NCBI RefSeq assembly: GCF_946479415.1
Contig: NZ_CAMLFY010000181.1
Location: 1 to 6,487 of the forward strand
DNA from: an uncultured Shinella sp.
GTDB lineage: Bacteria > Pseudomonadota > Alphaproteobacteria > Rhizobiales > Rhizobiaceae
DNA: 6,487 nt
Direction of reading: 5' to 3'
Part shown: one piece after another, positions 1 through 5,054 of the stretch
Numbering within the stretch: the stretch's first letter is position 1
Layout: each line of letters opens with the position of its first letter
The notes under the pieces: model-generated
What the model was told of the DNA's origin: nothing
Databases searched by the model: none
The model's input: only the letters and a program-made list of their open reading frames with translations
Translations under genes and position numbers: made by a program

Positions 1-113
1 CCATCGACAGCCACATCAAGCGGCTGCGCAAGAAGTTCAAGATGGTCGATACCGATTTCGACATGATCGAAACGCTCTACGGCGTCGGCTACCGTTTCCG
101 CGAAGCGGCTTAA
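1..113 (+). CDS. chvI: ChvI-type response regulator, C-terminal end (5' truncated)
   Basis: Only the last 36 codons are present, read from position 3 to the TAA at 111-113. The peptide contains HIKRLRKKF followed by [10 protein letters not shown]. These match the recognition helix and C-terminal beta-hairpin wing of OmpR/PhoB-type winged-helix response regulators; the GVGYRF ending is typical of the family. The assignment to ChvI rests on the adjacent full-length ChvG-like kinase and the HPr kinase after it, an order known from Rhizobiaceae (ChvI/ChvG) and Brucella (BvrR/BvrS). ChvI is the DNA-binding partner that ChvG phosphorylates; it controls envelope, exopolysaccharide and acid-response genes. 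The receiver domain and phosphorylated aspartate lie upstream of the window, so nothing can be said about their integrity. Membership of the OmpR family is secure; the symbol is inferred from context. Confidence 0.88.
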   Translation, partial: IDSHIKRLRKKFKMVDTDFDMIETLYGVGYRFREAA

Positions 114-134
114 GGCATAAAATCGCTTGCATGA

Positions 135-161
135 ACCGCGGCAGCGATGGCATGCCGCGGT
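135..161 (+). repeat. Intercistronic hairpin between chvI and chvG
   Basis: A perfect 9-bp inverted repeat, ACCGCGGCA (135-143) and TGCCGCGGT (153-161), is separated by a 9-nt loop. It starts 22 nt after the chvI stop and ends 38 nt before the chvG start. No T-tract follows, so it does not look like an intrinsic terminator. A structure here could protect the chvI end of a joint transcript or tune the chvI:chvG ratio, but that is inference. A palindromic protein-binding site is the alternative. Confidence 0.5.
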
Positions 162-184
162 CGGTGGCGTAATGCCGCCCGCAT

Positions 185-190
185 GAGGAA
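185..190 (+). promoter_or_regulatory. Ribosome binding site of chvG (decides the GTG start)
   Basis: GAGGAA lies 9 nt upstream of the GTG at 200. A nearby ATG at 183 is out of frame with the kinase. The good Shine-Dalgarno spacing therefore supports GTG 200 as the start, and gives a protein of the length usual for ChvG/ExoS. Confidence 0.6.
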
Positions 191-199
191 CAGAATCAG

Positions 200-1993
200 G
201 TGTTGCAGACCGTGCCGGACAGGGATGGAGACGACGTCGAGGGCAAGCCCGCGCCGCGCTCGCTGCGCCGCCGCTGGACGCATCCCTTCACCATCGCGCG
301 CCGCATCTTCGGCAATGCCGTCTTTTCCAGCCTGACGCGCCGCATCCTGTTCTTCAATCTCGTCGCGCTGGTCGTGCTCGTCGCGGGCATTCTCTATCTC
401 AACCAGTTTCGCGAAGGGCTGATCGATGCGCGCGTCGAAAGCCTGCTGACGCAGGGCGAAATCATCGCCGGCGCGATTTCGGCCTCGGCCTCCGTCGATA
501 CGAATTCGATCACCATCGACCCGGAAAAGCTGCTGGAATTGCAGGCCGGCCAGAGCATCACGCCGCTGCCGAACGACGAGGATCTCGAATTCCCGATCAA
601 TCCCGAGCGTGTCGCCCCGGTTCTCCGTCGGCTGATCTCGCCGACCCGCACGCGTGCCCGCATCTACGATACCGATGCCAACCTGCTGCTCGATTCGCGC
701 CATCTCTATACGCAGGGCCAGGTGCTGCGTTTCGACCTGCCGCCCGTCGAGCCGGAAAGCACCAGCATCGCCGAGCGGCTGACCGTCTGGTTCAACCGCA
801 TGCTGCAACCGGGCAACCTGCCGCAATACAAGGAAGCGCCCGGCGGTGACGGCTCGATCTATCCGGAAGTGATGAATGCGCTGACGGGCGTGCGCGGTGC
901 GGTCGTGCGCGTCAACGACAAGGGCGAGCTGATCGTCTCGGTCGCCGTGCCGGTGCAGCGGTTTCGCGCCGTGCTCGGCGTTCTCCTCCTGTCGACGCAG
1001 GCGGGCGATATCGACAAGATCGTGCATGCCGAGCGCCTTGCCATCATGCGCGTCGCCGGTGTCGCCGGCCTCGTCAATATCGCGCTGTCGCTGCTTTTAT
1101 CCTCGACCATCGCCAATCCGCTACGCCGGCTGGCGGCGGCGGCGATCCGCGTGCGTCGGGGTGCGAAGGAACGCGAGGAAATCCCTGACTTCTCGGTGCG
1201 CCAGGACGAGATCGGCAATCTGTCCATCGCGCTGCGCCAGATGACGAATGCCCTCTACGACCGCATCGACGCCATCGAGAGTTTTGCCGCCGATGTCAGC
1301 CATGAGCTGAAGAACCCGCTGACCTCGCTGCGCAGTGCCGTCGAAACCCTGCCGCTGGCGCGCACGGACGATTCGAAGAAGCGGCTGATGGATATCATCC
1401 AGCATGACGTGCGCCGTCTCGACCGCCTGATCAGCGATATCTCCGATGCTTCGCGGCTCGATGCGGAACTCGCGCGCAGCGACGCCCGCACGGTGGACCT
1501 GGAAAAGCTGCTCGCCGACCTCATCGACATCTCGCGGCAGGTCAACACGCGCAAGAAGCCCGTCAGCCTCGACTTCGTCGTCGACCGCAAGGACAATCCC
1601 AAGGTCAAGTTCGAGGTCTCCGGCTACGAGCTGCGCATCGGCCAGATCGTCACCAACCTCATCGAGAATGCCCGCTCCTTCGTGCCGGATCCCGGCGGGC
1701 GCATCGTTGCGCGGCTGTCGCGCGGCCGCAACGACCGCTGCATCATCCAGATCGAGGACAACGGCCCCGGCATCCAGGCCGAGGATATCGACCGCATCTT
1801 CGAACGGTTTTATACGGACCGGCCGGAAAGCGAGGATTTCGGGCAGAATTCCGGCCTCGGCCTCTCCATTTCGCGACAGATCGCCGAAGCGCATGGCGGC
1901 ACGCTGAAGGCGGAAAACATCATCGACAAAGCGACCGGCACGGTTCGCGGCGCACGCTTCACCCTTGCCCTTCCCGCCGGCACGCAAAAATGA
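200..1993 (+). CDS. chvG: ChvG/ExoS/BvrS-type membrane sensor histidine kinase
   Basis: A complete 597-aa sensor kinase, close to the roughly 595 aa known for ChvG/ExoS. In order: a basic cytoplasmic N-terminus with many Arg; TM1 at about residues 49-68 (FFNLVALVVLVAGILYL); a periplasmic sensor domain of about 210 aa; TM2 at about 283-302; HAMP at about 300-352; and the dimerisation/phosphoacceptor helix with SHELKNPLTSLR (His368). The ATPase domain follows: N-box TNLIENA (Asn490), G1 IEDNGPGI (Asp520), F-box FERFY (about 534) and G2 SGLGLSIS (551-558). All catalytic motifs are intact, so it should autophosphorylate and pass phosphate to ChvI. In rhizobia and Agrobacterium the periplasmic regulator ExoR restrains this kinase until acid pH or host contact; that is family knowledge and ExoR is not in the window. 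The start is GTG with GAGGAA upstream. The stop overlaps the next gene by 4 nt, suggesting translational coupling to hprK. Confidence 0.95.
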   Translation: MLQTVPDRDGDDVEGKPAPRSLRRRWTHPFTIARRIFGNAVFSSLTRRILFFNLVALVVLVAGILYLNQFREGLIDARVESLLTQGEIIAGAISASASVDTNSITIDPEKLLELQAGQSITPLPNDEDLEFPINPERVAPVLRRLISPTRTRARIYDTDANLLLDSRHLYTQGQVLRFDLPPVEPESTSIAERLTVWFNRMLQPGNLPQYKEAPGGDGSIYPEVMNALTGVRGAVVRVNDKGELIVSVAVPVQRFRAVLGVLLLSTQAGDIDKIVHAERLAIMRVAGVAGLVNIALSLLLSSTIANPLRRLAAAAIRVRRGAKEREEIPDFSVRQDEIGNLSIALRQMTNALYDRIDAIESFAADVSHELKNPLTSLRSAVETLPLARTDDSKKRLMDIIQHDVRRLDRLISDISDASRLDAELARSDARTVDLEKLLADLIDISRQVNTRKKPVSLDFVVDRKDNPKVKFEVSGYELRIGQIVTNLIENARSFVPDPGGRIVARLSRGRNDRCIIQIEDNGPGIQAEDIDRIFERFYTDRPESEDFGQNSGLGLSISRQIAEAHGGTLKAENIIDKATGTVRGARFTLALPAGTQK

Positions 1994-2445
1994 GCGATCC
2001 CGCCAATGTGCACGGAACGGCCATCGTCATCGGCACGACGGGACTTTTCTTCACCGGCCCTTCCGGCAGCGGCAAGAGCGCGATTGCGCTTCACTGCATC
2101 GAGGAAGCGCGGGCAAGGGGGCTGTTTTCGGCCCTGGTCAGCGACGACCAGGTGCTCGTTCCCGTTGCAAACGATCGCCTGATCGCGCGTGCGCCGAAAT
2201 CCATTGCCGGGCTTGCGGAGGTGCGCGGTGCCGGCATCATCCGCGTCGAAACGATCGAGGCGGCGGTGCTGCATCGGGCCATCAGGCTGACAGAGGCACC
2301 TTTTGCCGAGCGATTGCCACCGGAGGGTGAACGCCTCGAGGTTCTTCCCTCCCGCTTTTTGCCCTTGACCCGCCTGCCGCTCTTTACCGGTGCCACCGCC
2401 TTTTCAACTTTGATCGCAATTCACCCGGAATTGCTTCGTCCTTGA
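1990..2445 (+). CDS. hprK: Short-form HPr kinase/phosphorylase
   Basis: A 151-aa cytoplasmic protein. Walker A GPSGSGKS occupies residues 23-30, the acidic motif VSDDQV 50-55 (DD at 52-53), and the HPrK signature around AEVRGAGIIRV 76-86. It is about half the length of Firmicute HPrK (about 310 aa) because the N-terminal regulatory domain is absent; this kinase-core form is the usual one in alphaproteobacteria. The expected role is ATP-dependent phosphorylation of HPr on the regulatory serine, and dephosphorylation. The substrate HPr is encoded about 570 nt downstream and keeps that serine. The start ATG (1990) overlaps the chvG stop as ATGA, with no convincing independent ribosome site, so it is probably translated by coupling to chvG. 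The C-terminal part (F-L-P-L-T-R-L-P-L) resembles the end of rhizobial HprK proteins, so the gene looks complete. Whether the short form retains phosphorylase activity cannot be read from sequence. Confidence 0.93.
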   Translation: MSDPANVHGTAIVIGTTGLFFTGPSGSGKSAIALHCIEEARARGLFSALVSDDQVLVPVANDRLIARAPKSIAGLAEVRGAGIIRVETIEAAVLHRAIRLTEAPFAERLPPEGERLEVLPSRFLPLTRLPLFTGATAFSTLIAIHPELLRP

Positions 2446-2583
2446 TCGCAAAAGCCCCGTCAAAACGTAAAATCGGCCGATTAGGGCTTGCACTTGGCCT
2501 TTTCATTGACAAGATGGCCACCCCAGCGGTGGACGGAATTGTTGCATTGCGGTATTCGGCCGACCGTTTCGAGTTGGGAAAGT

Positions 2584-2587
2584 GGAG
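2584..2587 (+). promoter_or_regulatory. Ribosome binding site of manX (decides the start)
   Basis: GGAG ends 9 nt before the ATG at 2597. It overlaps an in-frame GTG at 2582 that would add five residues (MERLL). The spacing and the usual family N-terminus, MIGLVLVTHG, favour the ATG at 2597. Confidence 0.6.
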
Positions 2588-2596
2588 CGATTGCTG

Positions 2597-2998
2597 ATGA
2601 TCGGACTGGTGCTTGTCACCCATGGCAGGCTGGCGGAGGAATTTCGTCACGCGCTGGAGCATGTTGTCGGTCCGCAGAAGGCGATCGAGACCGTCTGCAT
2701 CGGCCCCGAGGACGACATGGACCAGCGCCGCCAGGACATCCTGGAAGCGGTCCTGTCCGCCGATCAGGGCCACGGCGTCATCATCCTTACCGACATGTTC
2801 GGCGGCACGCCCTCCAATCTCGCGATTTCAGTGATGTCGGGCGAGAAGATCGAGGTGATCGCCGGCGTTAACCTGCCGATGCTGATCAAGCTTGCGGGCA
2901 TCCGTGGCGAAAACAACATGGAAAAGGCGCTGATCGACGCGTCCGAAGCCGGTCGGAAATATATCAACGTGGCAAGCCGCGTCCTCAGCGGCAAGTAA
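2597..2998 (+). CDS. manX: PTS EIIA component, mannose family (ManX-like)
   Basis: A 133-aa soluble protein of the PTS EIIA-Man family. The N-terminal strand IGLVLVTHG carries the expected phosphoacceptor His9 (equivalent to His10 of E. coli EIIAB-Man). The conserved DMFGGTPSN is at residues 66-74, followed by an EVIAGVNLPML segment at about 86-96 typical of the fold. Only domain A is present: there is no fused EIIB and no EIIC or EIID permease gene nearby. It is therefore probably the end acceptor of a regulatory phosphorelay (EI-Ntr to HPr to EIIA), as described for incomplete PTSs in Brucella and rhizobia. HPr starts 15 nt downstream and hprK ends 151 nt upstream, consistent with a functional cluster. 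An in-frame GTG at 2582 is an alternative start. The family is certain; its regulatory output is not visible from sequence. Confidence 0.93.
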   Translation: MIGLVLVTHGRLAEEFRHALEHVVGPQKAIETVCIGPEDDMDQRRQDILEAVLSADQGHGVIILTDMFGGTPSNLAISVMSGEKIEVIAGVNLPMLIKLAGIRGENNMEKALIDASEAGRKYINVASRVLSGK

Positions 2999-3013
2999 GG
3001 TCCCCTGCCCTCC

Positions 3014-3286
3014 ATGACCGTCTCGAAAGAGCTTCTCATCATCAACAAGCGCGGCCTGCACGCCCGCGCTTCGGCCAAATTCGTCCAGACGGTGGATGGC
3101 TACGACGCGGAAGTGACCGTCTCCAAGGACGGCATGACGGTCGGCGGCACCTCGATCATGGGCCTGATGATGCTGGCCGCCAGCCCCGGCTGTTCCGTGC
3201 TTGTGACGGCGACGGGTGCGCAGGCTGAGGCCGTTCTCGATGCGCTCGATGCTTTGATCGCCGACAAGTTCGGCGAGGAGATGTAA
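3014..3286 (+). CDS. ptsH: HPr phosphocarrier protein
   Basis: A 90-aa HPr. The active-site region NKRGLHARAS places the phosphoacceptor at His16 (His15 of classical HPr), which accepts phosphate from enzyme I. The regulatory region GGTSIMGLMML places the HprK target at Ser47 (Ser46 of Gram-positive HPr). Both sites are kept, which fits an HprK encoded in the same cluster and distinguishes it from HPr proteins of organisms lacking HprK. Length and the C-terminal helix (about 70-86) are normal. It starts at ATG 3014, 15 nt after manX, with only a weak AAGG (2997-3000) too far upstream, so coupling to manX translation is likely. Phosphate probably comes from EI-Ntr (PtsP), encoded elsewhere. 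Some rhizobial annotations call this protein NPr/PtsO-like, but SIMGLM with the serine supports HPr. Confidence 0.95.
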   Translation: MTVSKELLIINKRGLHARASAKFVQTVDGYDAEVTVSKDGMTVGGTSIMGLMMLAASPGCSVLVTATGAQAEAVLDALDALIADKFGEEM

Positions 3287-3304
3287 GCCTCCCGTTAATA
3301 TAAG

Positions 3305-3326
3305 GATATAAAGACTTCTTTATGTC
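3305..3326. promoter_or_regulatory. Palindromic operator candidate upstream of ahcY (SahR/ArsR-type)
   Basis: A 22-nt inverted repeat with 10 of 11 pairs matching. The core is perfect: ATAAAGA (3308-3314), a 2-nt centre, then TCTTTAT (3317-3323). One outer pair is mismatched and the ends again pair (GA...TC). It is AT-rich in a GC-rich genome and lies 126 nt before the ahcY ATG. Length and symmetry suit a dimeric winged-helix repressor. SAH-responsive ArsR-family regulators (SahR) are known to control ahcY and methionine-cycle genes in proteobacteria. Assigning this site to SahR is inference from the target gene and palindrome type; no regulator gene is in the window. No T-run follows, so it is not a terminator. 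Confidence 0.6.
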
Positions 3327-3340
3327 TGGTTGCTCCAGCG

Positions 3341-3361
3341 GCTGTTTCCTGATAGGAAGCG
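3341..3361 (+). repeat. Small hairpin in the ahcY leader
   Basis: TTCCT (3346-3350) and AGGAA (3354-3358) form a perfect 5-bp stem around a GAT loop. G3344-C3360 and two G-U wobbles extend it. It lies between the palindrome and the ahcY start and is followed about 15-25 nt later by T-rich DNA (3380-3391). It does not have the form of a known SAH or SAM riboswitch that I can recognise. It may be incidental. Confidence 0.25.
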
Positions 3362-3443
3362 CCATCAATCAAAAGAACTTTTTGTTTTTCGCAATTCCGA
3401 ACGCAAAACCGTAAACACTTTTGCTGGAATTGCTCACAAGGCT

Positions 3444-3447
3444 GGAG
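3444..3447 (+). promoter_or_regulatory. Ribosome binding site of ahcY
   Basis: GGAG lies 5 nt upstream of ATG 3453. This supports the start giving the 466-aa protein over an in-frame TTG at 3330, which would add 41 residues of non-conserved leader translation and has no ribosome site. Confidence 0.65.
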
Positions 3448-3452
3448 ACCTC

Positions 3453-4853
3453 ATGACCACCACCCATGACTACCACGTCGCCGACATCGCGCTTGCCGAT
3501 TTCGGCCGCAAGGAAATCCAGATCGCCGAGACGGAAATGCCGGGCCTGATGGCCTGCCGCGAAGAGTTCGGCGCATCCAAGCCCCTCAAGGGCGCGCGCA
3601 TCACCGGCTCGCTGCACATGACCATCCAGACCGCCGTTCTCATCGAGACGCTGGTGGCGCTTGGCGCCGACGTGCGCTGGGCCTCGTGCAACATCTTCTC
3701 CACGCAGGACCACGCCGCCGCCGCGATCGCCGCCGCCGGCATCCCGGTCTATGCCGTGAAGGGCGAGACGCTCAAGGAATACTGGGAATACACCGACAAG
3801 ATCTTCCAGTGGACCGATGGTGGCTTCTCCAACATGATCCTCGACGATGGCGGCGACGCCACCATGTACATCCTGCTCGGCGCCCGCGCCGAAGCCGGTG
3901 AAAACGTGCTCGTCAATCCGGGTTCGGAAGAAGAAGAGATCCTGTTCGCGCAGATCAAGAAGCGCCTTGCCGCTTCGCCTGGCTGGTTCACCAAGCAGCG
4001 CGACGCCATCCAGGGCGTGACGGAAGAGACGACCACCGGCGTCAACCGCCTCTACCAGCTCCAGCAGAAGGGCCTCCTGCCCTTCCCGGCGATCAACGTC
4101 AACGACTCGGTCACCAAGTCGAAGTTCGACAACAAGTACGGCTGCAAGGAATCGCTGGTCGACGGCATCCGCCGCGGCACCGACGTGATGATGGCCGGCA
4201 AGGTCGCCGTCGTCTGCGGCTACGGCGATGTCGGCAAGGGTTCGTCCGCCTCGCTGCGCGGCGCAGGTGCGCGCGTGAAGGTCACCGAAATCGACCCGAT
4301 CTGCGCACTCCAGGCCGCCATGGACGGTTTTGAAGTCGTTCAGCTTGAAGACGTCGTCTCTTCCGCCGATATCTTCATCACCACGACCGGCAACAAGGAC
4401 GTCATCCGCATCGAGCATATGCGCGAGATGAAGGACATGGCGATCGTCGGCAATATCGGCCACTTCGACAACGAGATCCAGGTTGCCGCGCTCAAGAACC
4501 TCAAGTGGACGAACGTCAAGCCGCAGGTCGACCTGATCGAGTTCCCGAAAGGCAACCGCATGATCCTTCTGTCGGAAGGCCGCCTGCTCAACCTCGGCAA
4601 CGCCACCGGCCACCCGTCCTTCGTGATGTCCGCCTCGTTCTCCAACCAGGTTCTGGCGCAGATCGAGCTCTTCACCAAGGGCGACGCCTACAAGAACGAA
4701 GTCTACGTCCTGCCCAAGCAGCTCGATGAGAAGGTCGCCCGCCTGCACCTCGCCAAGCTTGGCGCAAGGCTCACGGAACTCTCGGACGAACAGGCCGGCT
4801 ATATCGGCGTCACGACGACCGGTCCGTTCAAGGCTGAACACTACAGGTACTGA
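3453..4853 (+). CDS. ahcY: S-adenosylhomocysteine hydrolase (adenosylhomocysteinase)
   Basis: A 466-aa cytosolic NAD-dependent enzyme that splits S-adenosylhomocysteine into homocysteine and adenosine, clearing the product of methyl transfer and feeding the methionine cycle. Family motifs are all visible: [11 protein letters not shown] (83-93), DDGGD (131-135, catalytic Asp131), [11 protein letters not shown] (from 191), and [11 protein letters not shown], giving Lys222, Asp226 and Cys231 as the expected active-site residues. The Rossmann NAD site is GYGDVG (256-261). The [14 protein letters not shown] block and the C-terminal HYRY that reaches the partner subunit's cofactor site in the tetramer are also present. 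The length, including an insertion of about 36 residues between Asp131 and Glu191 compared with the human enzyme, is normal for the bacterial form. The gene is separated from HPr by 166 nt with a palindromic operator candidate and ends in a strong terminator, so it is probably its own transcription unit. Confidence 0.98.
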   Translation: MTTTHDYHVADIALADFGRKEIQIAETEMPGLMACREEFGASKPLKGARITGSLHMTIQTAVLIETLVALGADVRWASCNIFSTQDHAAAAIAAAGIPVYAVKGETLKEYWEYTDKIFQWTDGGFSNMILDDGGDATMYILLGARAEAGENVLVNPGSEEEEILFAQIKKRLAASPGWFTKQRDAIQGVTEETTTGVNRLYQLQQKGLLPFPAINVNDSVTKSKFDNKYGCKESLVDGIRRGTDVMMAGKVAVVCGYGDVGKGSSASLRGAGARVKVTEIDPICALQAAMDGFEVVQLEDVVSSADIFITTTGNKDVIRIEHMREMKDMAIVGNIGHFDNEIQVAALKNLKWTNVKPQVDLIEFPKGNRMILLSEGRLLNLGNATGHPSFVMSASFSNQVLAQIELFTKGDAYKNEVYVLPKQLDEKVARLHLAKLGARLTELSDEQAGYIGVTTTGPFKAEHYRY

Positions 4854-4880
4854 TCCTTACCCGGATTATCCACAACATCT

Positions 4881-4920
4881 AGAGGCGACGCGCTTGACAC
4901 AAGCGCGCCGCCTCTTTTTT
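4881..4920 (+). terminator. Rho-independent terminator of ahcY
   Basis: The left arm is 4881-4896 (AGAGGCG, A, CGCGCTTG). A 3-nt ACA loop follows, then the right arm 4900-4915 (CAAGCGCG, C, CGCCTCT), giving 15 of 16 pairs. The right arm runs directly into a run of T to 4920. It starts 27 nt after the ahcY stop. The stem is long and GC-rich with a proper U-tract, so efficient termination is expected, separating ahcY from the PAS protein gene. Confidence 0.95.
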
Positions 4921-4931
4921 GGGCCGGTGCC

Positions 4932-4949
4932 TTCCCGTCGATTCGGGAA
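4932..4949. repeat. Short inverted repeat upstream of the PAS sensor gene
   Basis: TTCCCG (4932-4937) and CGGGAA (4944-4949) form a perfect 6-bp inverted repeat around a 6-nt centre, 105 nt before the PAS protein ATG. It could be an operator or a leader hairpin of the next gene. No recognised regulator motif matches. The rest of 4921-5054 shows no gene and no convincing promoter. Confidence 0.3.
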
Positions 4950-5054
4950 ACAAGTATCGTTTAAAGCATTGATTCGGCGTGCAGATGCGGACCCTTCGCG
5001 CCGGATTGGGATGTCTTGTCGATCAGGCGGCAAACGGACGGAGACATACCGGGG

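Noticed and set aside
110..1027. A 305-codon minus-strand frame across the chvI/chvG junction and chvG 5' half
   Set aside because: It overlaps the well-supported chvG periplasmic and TM region and shows only biased composition.
2452..2489. AAGCCC...GGGCTT as a terminator after hprK
   Set aside because: Only 6 bp with a 26-nt loop and no T-run, so too weak to call.
2506..2511. TTGACA as a possible -35 box for manX
   Set aside because: No acceptable -10 hexamer is found at 16-19 nt downstream (GTGGAC or GGACGG there), so I do not call a promoter.
3330..3452. In-frame upstream extension of ahcY from TTG 3330
   Set aside because: There is no ribosome site, the start codon is rare and the 41 residues are unlike the family. 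ATG 3453 with GGAG gives the normal 466-aa enzyme.
3369..4841. A 490-codon open frame on the minus strand opposite ahcY
   Set aside because: It mirrors the strongly conserved ahcY frame. Long antisense frames are expected opposite GC-rich codon-biased genes. Its translation is low-complexity (rich in D, G, V, L, A, E) and has no recognisable domain.
4894..4899. TTGACA as a possible -35 box for the PAS sensor gene
   Set aside because: It is formed by the stem and loop of the ahcY terminator, and the position 17 nt downstream (TTTTGG) is not a -10 element.
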